Positions 38,617 through 44,787 of a stretch of 44,787 nt of DNA are shown in pieces. The notes under the pieces are model-generated. The model saw only the letters and a program-made list of their open reading frames with translations, was not told the DNA's origin and made no database searches. Position 1 is the stretch's first letter, and each line of letters starts with the position of its first letter. The position numbers and the translations under genes were made by a program. Origin of the DNA: JBOFDK01 sp051650305. Its GTDB lineage: Bacteria; Bacillota; Clostridia; Lachnospirales; Cellulosilyticaceae. The stretch is taken from the NCBI GenBank assembly GCA_051650305.1, contig JBOFIT010000130.1:1-44787 (forward strand). The letters are read 5' to 3'.

Positions 38617-40623
38617 TTATTCACCTTCCTCTTGATATTCTGTGATAGCTTCTTTGATTTTTAATTTAGCTTCTTCTATAGTCATGCCTCTCAGCTGAGC
38701 ACCTGCAATATTACGGTGTCCACCTCCGCCTAGCATCTCCATAATACGCTGTACATTGGTATCTTCTATGGAACGTGCACTAACGAGTAAATCATCACCA
38801 TTTCTTGCAACAACAAAAGCTGCCTGTATCTCCTTGATATTCAGAAGTTCATCTGCTACTTGTGCTGCTAAAATGTTGTTATTACTATACTCACCCTCAA
38901 CAGCTGTAATGACAATGCCTTCTTGCCACATCTCCACATTCTTAATAGCTGTCGCTTTGATGCGGTAAGTATCTAAATCATTTTGGAAAAGCATCCTTAC
39001 ACGTGTACTATCTGCCCCTGCACGTCTTAAAAACGCTGCAGCTTCAAAAGTTCTTACACCTGTCTTAAATACAAAGTTCTTGGTATCGATTGTAATCCCT
39101 GCAAGCAACGCATCTGCCTCTATCTGAGTCAGCTTCACTTTATCCGTTAGATAGTTAAGGATCTCAGAAATCATTTCGCATGTAGAAGAAATGAATGGCT
39201 CTATATAAGTAAGTACTGCATCTTCTATAAAGTCCGTACTTAAACGATGATGGTCAAATACAACGACATTCTCTGTCTTATCCAGTAGCTCTGGATACTC
39301 CAGTTGACTTCGACGATGGGCATCTACCAATACGAGTAGTGTTTGCTTTGTTATTTCTTGGTCTGCTTTTTCCGTCGTTATAAAGATATCCTTGTACTCA
39401 GGCGTTGCTATAATTCTATCATAGATTCCTTGTACTGCAAAATTAGATTCGCCTAGTATAATCTGTGCTTTCTTACCCATAATCGTAGCTGCACGGTAAA
39501 CACCCATTGCAGCACCTAAGCAATCCACATCGATATTCTTATGTCCCATAATATAGACTTTATCGGCATCATGCAGAAGTTCTTTAAAAGCATACGCTTT
39601 AATTCTTACTTTGACACGGGTACTCTTCTCTACTTCCTTGGTCTTTCCACCATAGAAAGTATACTTATCGTGGGTCTTAATAATCGCTTGATCGCCCCCA
39701 CGTCCCAGTGCTAAATCAAATGCAGCTCTTGCATCTTCTTTTGACTGGCCTAATGAAGTGAAGTTCCTACCAATACCTATACTTACTGTAACAGGTAGAT
39801 CGTTCCCTACTTGTATATGTCGAAGTTCATCTAAAATATCGAATTTACGTTGCTGCATGCTTTGTAAACTTTGCTCTGTAAAAAACAACATATAGCGGTC
39901 TCTATCAAACTTACATAAGCCCACATCATTATTTTTAAACCAGATGCCAATCTTACGGTCTATAATAGCCCCTAACATCGGTCGTCTAACTTCTTCTGTA
40001 CTCTGCATAATCTCTTCATAATTATCTATATAAAGATAGCCTAGCATACATTGCTGCTGCTTTACCTTTTCTTCGAGGAGCTTCTCTTTACTGACATCTA
40101 CAAAGTATGCTGTATAGTTAAAATCAATCTCGATTTCATCAAAGCTTACTTTTTGACAAATCATTTCATAGCGTTTTTCATTTTTTTCGACTAATCGCAT
40201 ATAGACTTCGTCATCTTTAGGTAAACTTTCTATTTGTATATCGGCAAAAATAGACCTTATGTTTTTTTCTAAAACTTCCCCTTCTCCAATCATCGCTTGG
40301 AAACTTTTATTATTCCACACGATATTCCCCAACTTATCTAATACGATAACTGGCATAGGTGCTTCTAAAAACATATCTTTTTTTACTCGGCATAGTTCAT
40401 TGGCCTGAGTCGTCACTTCTTCCTGTACCGTCTTTTTTAGCTTATTCTCAAGAACAAAGCTATACGCAAAAAGGGATACAAATATAAGTGATGTACTCAC
40501 CCCTATCAATGTACTTATATAAATAGTAAAGATTCCTTGTAAAATACCGAATCCAAAGCTGATCTGAGCGAATCTTAGTATATAGGTCATATACACTAAA
40601 GAATTATTCTTATCCTTTTTCAT
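38617..40623 (-). CDS. gdpP: Cyclic-di-AMP phosphodiesterase GdpP, 668 aa
   Basis: Membrane phosphodiesterase that degrades c-di-AMP, controlling wall and potassium homeostasis. Two membrane helices occupy residues about 8-50. A PAS-like heme domain follows (LEAPMPVIVLDKLGNIVWNNKSF), then a degenerate GGDEF domain (about residues 190-325). The DHH/DHHA1 catalytic part has MGHKNIDVDCLGAAMGV, LVDAHRRSQLEYPEL, VVFDHHRLS and GGGGHRNIAGAQL. The ATG at 40623 is favoured over a TTG overlapping yybS. Its length and gene order match Bacillus YybT. Confidence 0.96.
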   Translation of the reverse strand: MKKDKNNSLVYMTYILRFAQISFGFGILQGIFTIYISTLIGVSTSLIFVSLFAYSFVLENKLKKTVQEEVTTQANELCRVKKDMFLEAPMPVIVLDKLGNIVWNNKSFQAMIGEGEVLEKNIRSIFADIQIESLPKDDEVYMRLVEKNEKRYEMICQKVSFDEIEIDFNYTAYFVDVSKEKLLEEKVKQQQCMLGYLYIDNYEEIMQSTEEVRRPMLGAIIDRKIGIWFKNNDVGLCKFDRDRYMLFFTEQSLQSMQQRKFDILDELRHIQVGNDLPVTVSIGIGRNFTSLGQSKEDARAAFDLALGRGGDQAIIKTHDKYTFYGGKTKEVEKSTRVKVRIKAYAFKELLHDADKVYIMGHKNIDVDCLGAAMGVYRAATIMGKKAQIILGESNFAVQGIYDRIIATPEYKDIFITTEKADQEITKQTLLVLVDAHRRSQLEYPELLDKTENVVVFDHHRLSTDFIEDAVLTYIEPFISSTCEMISEILNYLTDKVKLTQIEADALLAGITIDTKNFVFKTGVRTFEAAAFLRRAGADSTRVRMLFQNDLDTYRIKATAIKNVEMWQEGIVITAVEGEYSNNNILAAQVADELLNIKEIQAAFVVARNGDDLLVSARSIEDTNVQRIMEMLGGGGHRNIAGAQLRGMTIEEAKLKIKEAITEYQEEGE

Positions 40624-40660
40624 ATCCTTATTACCTTCCCTAATATCTACTCCCTCAATA

Positions 40661-41629
40661 TTAAACAATAATTTTTACTTTTCTAAAGTTAAATAGGGTA
40701 TCTGCAAATCCAACTGCCATAAATACTGTTGGCATTCTGAAAAATAACATGACTATCGTTACTACAGCTAGAGTCTTTAAACCAAAAGACCACTTTTTCC
40801 TTTTAAGGAGCACGGCTATTATAATGATCCCTAGACATTCTAATAAACTACTTATAAATACAAATAAATTCATTCCTAGTAAAACAAAAGATTCATTATC
40901 ATTTGCTCCTAGTTGGGTAAGAAGTAACGCTACTATCAGCAGTACTGTCATCCATTTAGAGAATGTAAACGAAAATACTTGTCTAAATGATCCTAATCGC
41001 CATTTCTTTAAACGTCCAATAAGTTGGATGATACCTACGTACCCTGCGGATAAGATCATTCCTATAATTAAAAATAAAGCTGGATATACCATACCTAAAA
41101 TGTCTATTTGCATCCTTATCATATCTTTAAATGCTATGATGTATTCTTCTGTTAATGTTTGTTTTAGACTATTAGCTTCATCAAGTATCTGAAATTGTAA
41201 AGTTTTATATTCCTCTAATGCTGTCATATAATACGCTACGTAGTCTACTCCTGCATATTTCATCGCTATCACGTAGAGATACAAGCTCCCCATAACCGCC
41301 ATAGCTATATAAATAATCATATGCGGTATAGACGTATGTTTACGGTATAAGCTCACCACCATATAAGCTGGTAACACTACCGCAATAAGATAGAGAATAA
41401 TTCCGCTTACACTTTCTCCTATTGCTAACAATCCTACTATTATAAGCAGCTGTAAAAGTACATCTCGTTTTGTATTGATTCCATTGCTCATCAGGAAAAT
41501 TGCTAACGGTGTTGCTAACAGCGGAAATAAAAATACCAGTGTTTCTGTATAAATACCCAACATTCCTAGTAGAATATATGTCATGAGCATTCCTAGTAAT
41601 ATGATTTTTTCTTTGGTTGTCACTTTCAT
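40661..41629 (-). CDS. yybS: YybS family (DUF2232) membrane protein, 322 aa
   Basis: Polytopic membrane protein with about eight helices, of unknown function, usually adjacent to gdpP as here. Visible segments include IILLGMLMTYILLGMLGIY, FLFPLLATPLAIFLM, SGIILYLIAVVLPAYMVVSLY and near the end FMAVGFADTLFNFRKVKIIV, which is the conserved family end. It probably shares a transcript with gdpP. A -10 TATAAT (41654-41659) precedes it; the -35 is weak. Confidence 0.9.
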   Translation of the reverse strand: MKVTTKEKIILLGMLMTYILLGMLGIYTETLVFLFPLLATPLAIFLMSNGINTKRDVLLQLLIIVGLLAIGESVSGIILYLIAVVLPAYMVVSLYRKHTSIPHMIIYIAMAVMGSLYLYVIAMKYAGVDYVAYYMTALEEYKTLQFQILDEANSLKQTLTEEYIIAFKDMIRMQIDILGMVYPALFLIIGMILSAGYVGIIQLIGRLKKWRLGSFRQVFSFTFSKWMTVLLIVALLLTQLGANDNESFVLLGMNLFVFISSLLECLGIIIIAVLLKRKKWSFGLKTLAVVTIVMLFFRMPTVFMAVGFADTLFNFRKVKIIV

Positions 41630-41723
41630 TTTTCGTGCCCTCCTGATTTTCTCATTATAACATATATTTCTTTTTATTTATAGTACCTCAACTAAAGGCG
41701 TTTTGGATAGGGAAAGCAAAAAA

Positions 41724-41752
41724 AAACACTGCTTCATTAAAAAGCAGTGTTT
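41724..41752 (-). terminator. Terminator of the rpsF-ssb-rpsR operon
   Basis: AAACACTGCTT (41724-41734) and AAGCAGTGTTT (41742-41752), perfect, followed by about ten T on the minus strand. Confidence 0.93.
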
Positions 41753-41805
41753 GTGCATATTGTGTGTGCGCTTATTTGTTTTCTCTCTATGGTTGATAAC
41801 TTTTA

Positions 41806-42039
41806 TTAATCTTGAGTGTATGGTAAAAGTGCTACGTGTCTTGCACGTTTGATAGCTACAGTAAGTTTACGTTGAGCTTTAGCAGAGTTACCTGTAATTC
41901 TTCTAGGAAGAATTTTACCTCTTTCAGAGATAAATTTCTTAAGTGTGTTAATATCTTTATAATTAATCTTCTTGATATTATCACCAGCGAATTGGTTAAC
42001 TTTACGTCTTCTACGGTTACGTCTTCTTTGCATTGCCAT
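41806..42039 (-). CDS. rpsR: Ribosomal protein bS18, 77 aa
   Basis: Small-subunit protein with a basic N-terminus (MAMQRRRNRRRRKVNQF) and the conserved INYKDINTLKKFISERGKILPRRITG...KAQRKLTVAIKRARHVALLPY. The ATG at 42039 follows AAGGAGGG by seven bases. No zinc-binding cysteines remain, so it is the zinc-free paralogue type. It ends the rpsF-ssb-rpsR operon. Confidence 0.97.
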   Translation of the reverse strand: MAMQRRRNRRRRKVNQFAGDNIKKINYKDINTLKKFISERGKILPRRITGNSAKAQRKLTVAIKRARHVALLPYTQD

Positions 42040-42068
42040 TGTATTTCCCTCCTTCATTTTAAGTTATT

Positions 42069-42521
42069 TTAAAATGGTAAATCGTCATCTTCTTCCATAG
42101 TAGTTGGCATAAAGCCTGATACTGAACTACTTGAAGGAGGAGTTGATGGATTGGACTCTAAAGGTGCACCTACTGATACGCCTCTTGACTCTGCTGAATT
42201 TTTACTTTCTGCAAAGTGTTGCTCTTCTGCTACAACATCAACAGATGTGTGCTTCACTTTTTGTTGGTCTTCCCAAGTACTAACTTGTAAACGGCCTACA
42301 ACAGCAACCATTTGTCCTTTTCTAAAGAACTTCTCTGCAAATTCACCGGCTTTACCGAATGCAACAACATTAAAGAAGTCTACATCTGGTTCTCCCTGTT
42401 TTGTAAATTGTCTTCTAACAGCTAGTCCATATCTTGCAACTGCAACTGGATTGGCAGATTGAGAATAACGTACTTCTGGATCACGTGTTAAACGGCCCAT
42501 GAGCATAACTTTATTCATCAT
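42069..42521 (-). CDS. ssb: Single-stranded DNA-binding protein SSB, 150 aa
   Basis: Homotetrameric ssDNA-binding protein. OB-fold: MNKVMLMGRLTRDPEVRYSQSANPVAVARYGLAV, then FFNVVAFGKAGEFAEKFFRKGQMVAVVGRLQVSTWED. A flexible Ser/Pro-rich linker leads to the acidic partner-binding tip MEEDDDLPF. A second ATG is adjacent to the first and has better spacing (seven bases) to the GGGGG site. It lies between rpsF and rpsR as in most bacteria. Confidence 0.97.
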   Translation of the reverse strand: MMNKVMLMGRLTRDPEVRYSQSANPVAVARYGLAVRRQFTKQGEPDVDFFNVVAFGKAGEFAEKFFRKGQMVAVVGRLQVSTWEDQQKVKHTSVDVVAEEQHFAESKNSAESRGVSVGAPLESNPSTPPSSSSVSGFMPTTMEEDDDLPF

Positions 42522-42545
42522 TTTACCCCCTTCTTTATAGGAATT

Positions 42546-42836
42546 TTATTTTTCGTCAAGACGAACGATTAAATAGCGAAGAGCTGTTTCCATGATACGG
42601 AATCTGCTTTCAAGTTCAGCTGGAACTGAAGTTTCAGCATTGAATTGGATGAAGTAGTAGAAACCTTCTCTTTGCTTGTTGATTTCGTAAGCAAGTTTTC
42701 TTTTGCCCCAATCATCAACGTTTGTGATTTCTCCTCCAAAACGTGTGATAAGTTCCTTAGCTTTTTCAAGGTTAGCTAACTTATCTTCTTCGCTTAAAGA
42801 TGGGATTAATACAAGTGCTAATTCATAGTTTTTCAT
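42546..42836 (-). CDS. rpsF: Ribosomal protein bS6, 96 aa
   Basis: Binds bS18 and 16S rRNA in the small-subunit platform. MKNYELALVLIPSLSEEDK, WGKRKLAYEINKQREGFYYFIQF and RIMETALRYLIVR are classic. AAGGAGG precedes the ATG. A 120-base leader with a hairpin lies upstream; S6:S18 autoregulation of this operon is known in several phyla, but I could not identify its CCG-containing motif with confidence. Confidence 0.97.
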   Translation of the reverse strand: MKNYELALVLIPSLSEEDKLANLEKAKELITRFGGEITNVDDWGKRKLAYEINKQREGFYYFIQFNAETSVPAELESRFRIMETALRYLIVRLDEK

Positions 42837-42861
42837 TCTGGCACCTCCTTTTGGACTTTGG

Positions 42862-42880
42862 CCCTACATCTTGTGTAGAG
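42862..42880 (-). promoter_or_regulatory. Small hairpin in the rpsF leader
   Basis: CTACA (42864-42868) pairs with TGTAG (42874-42878) around a 5-base loop, just upstream of the rpsF ribosome site. Possible element of S6:S18 autoregulation. Confidence 0.35.
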
Positions 42881-42902
42881 CAAGGATTCGTTACAATTCA
42901 AT

Positions 42903-42953
42903 ATGATAACATAAATAGTCGTCCTTTACAACTATTTTTGTGAAATGACGACT
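42903..42953 (-). promoter_or_regulatory. rpsF operon promoter overlapping a long imperfect hairpin
   Basis: Minus strand: -35 TTGTAA (42926-42931), 17-bp spacer, -10 TATCAT (42903-42908). AGTCGTC (42917-42923) and GACGACT (42947-42953) are perfect arms, with further near-pairing of TTTACAA and TTGTGAAA inside. The hairpin may end the preceding gene or be an operator. Confidence 0.55.
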
Positions 42954-42980
42954 GGATAATGTTAGGTGATAAAAAATTAA

Positions 42981-43172
42981 CTATTCATTTACTGCTGGAC
43001 GAAGTACTTTTTTAACACTTTTTTCAAATTTTTCACGAGGTAGCATAATCATATGCTGGCATTCTTGGCAGCGCAGTTTAAAGTCCGCACCTACACGTAA
43101 TACTTCCCAGGCATTGGTACCACATGGGTGCGGCTTTTTCATCTGCACAACGTCACCTACTGAATAGTTCAT
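42981..43172 (-). CDS. DUF951 family protein, 63 aa
   Basis: Small conserved protein (YyzM type in Bacillus, also near the origin). The family pattern is visible: YSVGDVVQMKKPHPCGTNAWEVLRVGADFKLRCQECQHMIMLPREKFEK. Cys residues in HPCGT and LRCQEC may bind zinc. Its function is unknown; the fold is probably a KOW/SH3-like barrel. Start ATG at 43172 follows AAGGAGGG by eight bases. Confidence 0.93.
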   Translation of the reverse strand: MNYSVGDVVQMKKPHPCGTNAWEVLRVGADFKLRCQECQHMIMLPREKFEKSVKKVLRPAVNE

Positions 43173-43225
43173 CAATTTTACCCTCCTTTCAGTTATGTCC
43201 CATTTAACATCTTATTATACATGAA

Positions 43226-43247
43226 AAAAGTTTTTTTATAAACTTTT
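43226..43247 (-). terminator. Weak terminator of the GNAT gene
   Basis: AAAAGTTT (43226-43233) pairs with AAACTTTT (43240-43247), followed by TTTTTT-like sequence on the minus strand. AT-rich stem; the GNAT stop lies in the loop region. Confidence 0.55.
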
Positions 43248-43730
43248 CTCCATGATATAGTCATCCATTATAAATCCCTCACCGATGGCTGCTTGCTCTT
43301 CTCTTATTTTTTTAAAACCTTTTTTTGTATAGATAGCGATAGAGTCTGTATTATTTCGGTTAACGGTGAGCCATATAGACCCATACCCTCTTTCTTTCCC
43401 CATGTTCTCTACCCAGTTAAATGCATAGCTTCCAACGCCCTTACCGCGTGCTGTTTCTTCTATATAAAGCTTACTTAAAAAGATCGTATTCTCTTGACAC
43501 TGGATACCTATATACCCTACTTCTTGTTGTCCTTCATACAGAAGGTAATACTCATAGCCCTTTTCTTTAATCTGAGCTTTGATGGCTTCTGCATTTTGAA
43601 GGTTTGTTAGCATATAATCAACCTGCTCTTCACCAATAATTGGTGTATAGTGCTGTCTCCAAATCTTACTCGCCAACTTCTCTACTTTTAGGACTTGATC
43701 TGTTTCTATAACTTTTTCATGATGAATCAT
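43236..43730 (-). CDS. GNAT family N-acetyltransferase, 164 aa
   Basis: Acetyl-CoA-dependent N-acetyltransferase. The acetyl-CoA pyrophosphate loop is RGKGVGSYAF (Arg95-Gly100 core), preceded by FLSKLYIEETARG (strand 4) and followed by LTVNRNNTDSIAIYTKKGFKKI (motif B region). The target cannot be told. The ribosome site GGGGGGA lies six bases before the ATG. It stands between DUF951 and the BFD gene and may be cotranscribed with DUF951. Confidence 0.92.
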   Translation of the reverse strand: MIHHEKVIETDQVLKVEKLASKIWRQHYTPIIGEEQVDYMLTNLQNAEAIKAQIKEKGYEYYLLYEGQQEVGYIGIQCQENTIFLSKLYIEETARGKGVGSYAFNWVENMGKERGYGSIWLTVNRNNTDSIAIYTKKGFKKIREEQAAIGEGFIMDDYIMEKSL

Positions 43731-43805
43731 AATGGTCCCCCCATAACTTTTAACTAAGTATATGCTTTTTTAACGCTGTTGTAAATGTTTGATTATAAAA
43801 AGAAA

Positions 43806-43835
43806 ATACGAGACATCTTAGTGAGTATCTCGTAT
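43806..43835 (-). terminator. Terminator of the BFD-type gene
   Basis: ATACGAGA (43806-43813) and TCTCGTAT (43828-43835), 14-base loop, followed by TTTTCTTTTT on the minus strand. Confidence 0.8.
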
Positions 43836-43846
43836 CTTTAGGGCAT

Positions 43847-44167
43847 TTATTTTTTTAGGTCAATCACATTTTGTACAAGTGCTTTACATCTACCACAAGC
43901 ACTTCCTGCTTTTGTTTGCTCTGCTACTTGTTCTACTGTCTCTGCACCATTCTTCACAGCTTGTAAGACATCTTCAAGTGATACATTATGACAGCCACAT
44001 ACAGATGCTAATATTTTTTCAATTTCACCTGTACATCTACCACAGATAGCTCCTGCCCCTGTCATCTCTTGAATCTCTTCTAATGTTCTTGCACCTTCAA
44101 TCATTGCTTTTCTTATATCTATATATGTTACATTATTACAATAACAAACTACGCGATCTCCTGCCAT
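43847..44167 (-). CDS. Tandem BFD-like [2Fe-2S] ferredoxin, 106 aa
   Basis: Two complete bacterioferritin-associated-ferredoxin domains in one small protein. Each has the four cluster cysteines: Cys8, 10, 42, 45 (CYC...CGRC) and Cys57, 59, 91, 94 (CGC...CGRC), an exact 49-residue repeat, with the same CxC-31 residues-CxxC spacing. Such domains bind a [2Fe-2S] cluster and pass electrons, for example to ferritin-like proteins or as modules of NAD(P)H-dependent enzymes. No partner is encoded next to it. Its promoter carries a Fur-like palindrome, so iron control is plausible. Confidence 0.9.
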   Translation of the reverse strand: MAGDRVVCYCNNVTYIDIRKAMIEGARTLEEIQEMTGAGAICGRCTGEIEKILASVCGCHNVSLEDVLQAVKNGAETVEQVAEQTKAGSACGRCKALVQNVIDLKK

Positions 44168-44196
44168 TTATCTTACCACCTTTCTATTATACCTCT

Positions 44197-44225
44197 ATTA
44201 TAGCTTAATAATAATTATTATTCAA
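44197..44225 (-). promoter_or_regulatory. Promoter of the BFD gene with a Fur-like 16-base palindrome
   Basis: Minus strand: -35 TTGAAT (44220-44225), 17-bp spacer, -10 TATAAT (44197-44202). AATAATAATTATTATT (44207-44222), perfectly self-complementary, fills the spacer and reaches the -35. It matches 11 of 12 fixed positions of the Fur core GATAATNATTATC when aligned at its left end. Confidence 0.7.
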
Positions 44226-44355
44226 TAGTATTTTTTATCTTTTAGGCTGTCTATTTGTCTTCTCTTCTTTTTAGCTTATACACATTTCAAAAGATAAAAT
44301 AGCCTTGTTTGTGGAAAACTTCTTCTTAAAGGTATAGTCATTGTGGAAAAATAAA

Positions 44356-44381
44356 AAACGCTTAGTAGATTCTAAGCGTTT
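44356..44381 (-). terminator. Terminator of the downstream tRNA-Cys
   Basis: AAACGCTTAG (44356-44365) and CTAAGCGTTT (44372-44381), 6-base loop, T-rich tail on the minus strand. Confidence 0.9.
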
Positions 44382-44384
44382 AAA

Positions 44385-44455
44385 AGGCGGCAACCAGATT
44401 TGAACTGGTGATGAAGGTGTTGCAGACCTCTGCCTTACCACTTGGCTATGCCGCC
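44385..44455 (-). tRNA. tRNA-Cys (anticodon GCA), downstream copy
   Basis: Minus strand GGCGGCATAGCCAAGTGG... with anticodon loop CTGCAAC (GCA). Acceptor GGCGGCA/TGCCGCC is perfect and the discriminator is T, typical for Cys. CCA is not encoded. The sequence is identical to the copy at 44515. Confidence 0.95.
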
Positions 44456-44484
44456 ATATATTAAGTTTGAATTAAGATTTAAAA

Positions 44485-44510
44485 AAACACCTAGTATTTA
44501 CTAAGTGTTT
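44485..44510 (-). terminator. Terminator between the two tRNA-Cys genes
   Basis: AAACAC.TAGT (44485-44495) pairs with ACTA.GTGTTT (44500-44510) with one G-U on the minus strand, followed by T7. Its arms resemble those of the terminator at 44356. Confidence 0.85.
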
Positions 44511-44514
44511 ATAA

Positions 44515-44585
44515 AGGCGGCAACCAGATTTGAACTGGTGATGAAGGTGTTGCAGACCTCTGCCTTACCACTTGGCTATGCCGCC
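44515..44585 (-). tRNA. tRNA-Cys (anticodon GCA), upstream copy
   Basis: Identical over 71 bases to the tRNA at 44385-44455. It lies six bases from the 5S rRNA 3' end, so it probably belongs to the rRNA/tRNA transcript. Confidence 0.95.
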
Positions 44586-44591
44586 GTAAAA

Positions 44592-44708
44592 TTTGGCAAC
44601 CACTTACTCTCCCGGTCCGTCTCCAGACAAGTACCATCAGCCGACTAGGTCTTAACCTACGTGTTCGGTATGGGAACGGGTGTGTCCCCTAGTCGCATCG
44701 TCACCAAA
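44592..44708 (-). rRNA. rrf: 5S ribosomal RNA, 117 nt
   Basis: Minus strand has the 5S hallmarks GGTGACGATG, CACCCGTTCCCATACCGAACACG, and GGTACTTGTCTGGAGACGG. The ends pair as TTTGGTGAC/GTTGCCAAA (with G-U pairs), fixing 117 nt. It follows tRNA-Glu and precedes tRNA-Cys on the minus strand. No 23S is inside the window. Confidence 0.95.
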
Positions 44709-44710
44709 AA

Positions 44711-44782
44711 TGACCCATAGGGGAATCGAACCCCTGTTACCGCCGTGAAAGGGCGGTGTCTTGACCGCTTGACCAATGGGCC
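44711..44782 (-). tRNA. tRNA-Glu (anticodon TTC)
   Basis: Minus strand GGCCCATTGGTCAAGCGG... with anticodon stem ACCGCC/GGCGG around CTTTCAC, giving TTC. Acceptor GGCCCAT/ATGGGTC pairs with one G-U; discriminator A; CCA not encoded. It lies two bases upstream of the 5S gene. Confidence 0.95.
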
Positions 44783-44787
44783 TTACT

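Noticed and set aside
42837..42980. Definite S6:S18 leader motif before rpsF
   Set aside because: A small hairpin exists but the conserved CCG-containing element was not evident, so only a low-confidence hairpin is reported.
44385..44585. Identical tRNA-Cys copies as an assembly duplication
   Set aside because: The spacers and terminators of the two copies differ in sequence, so the two units are distinct.
1..44787. CRISPR array, insertion sequence, prophage, integrase or toxin-antitoxin module
   Set aside because: No repeated spacer array, transposase, integrase or phage structural gene was seen; gene order is that of a conserved core region.

Overview
The window is a low-GC, endospore-forming Firmicutes chromosome segment. 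It carries spoVG, spoVT, yabP, yabQ and cwlD, a full-length MazG, a PurR of the Bacillus type and tRNAs without encoded CCA. Gene order and content (glgC-glgD, an anaerobic pflB-pflA pair, a CBS/DRTGG pyrophosphatase) suggest a fermentative Clostridia member, probably of the Lachnospirales (Cellulosilyticum-like). The genus is an inference from memory, not a search. I see no insertion sequence, prophage, CRISPR array or disrupted gene; this is largely a conserved, probably origin-proximal housekeeping region.

Left part (1-18.8 kb): minus-strand tRNA-Val and tRNA-Met are followed by an unknown small plus-strand protein, a MATE exporter and a secreted VanY-type carboxypeptidase. A long minus-strand run then matches the Bacillus purR-to-divIC cluster, with clostridial changes. 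Read in its own direction it is purR, glgC-glgD, spoVG, glmU, prs, pth, mfd, prsA-like foldase, spoVT, mazG, hup, rqcP, yabP, yabQ, divIC. It joins PRPP and UDP-GlcNAc synthesis, translation and repair housekeeping, and sporulation functions.

Middle (18.9-31.5 kb): murC lies divergent from purR. Next come a dnaD-dnaI primosome pair, a MocR-type regulator, cwlD, an aldo/keto reductase, a cell-wall-type GH18 protein, mecA, a DUF1858 protein, a CBS/DRTGG/DHH pyrophosphatase and a DUF368 (PopT-type) undecaprenyl phosphate transporter.

Right part (31.6-44.8 kb): pflB-pflA, a MerR protein with a coiled-coil tail divergent from a nitronate monooxygenase/FabK-like flavoprotein, then yybS-gdpP-rplI-dnaB and rpsF-ssb-rpsR on the minus strand. 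These are followed by DUF951, a GNAT acetyltransferase, a two-domain BFD ferredoxin, two identical tRNA-Cys genes, 5S rRNA and tRNA-Glu.

I found no obvious new multi-gene system. The unusual signals are regulatory. Palindromes sit inside or over promoters: a Fur-like site at the BFD gene, a 7-1-7 palindrome in the pflB promoter spacer, an 8-6-8 repeat over the dnaD -10, FabT-like sites at the flavoprotein gene, and PurBoxes at purR. A textbook sigma-G promoter precedes spoVT. Convergent genes repeatedly encode their own C-termini inside the shared terminator stem.
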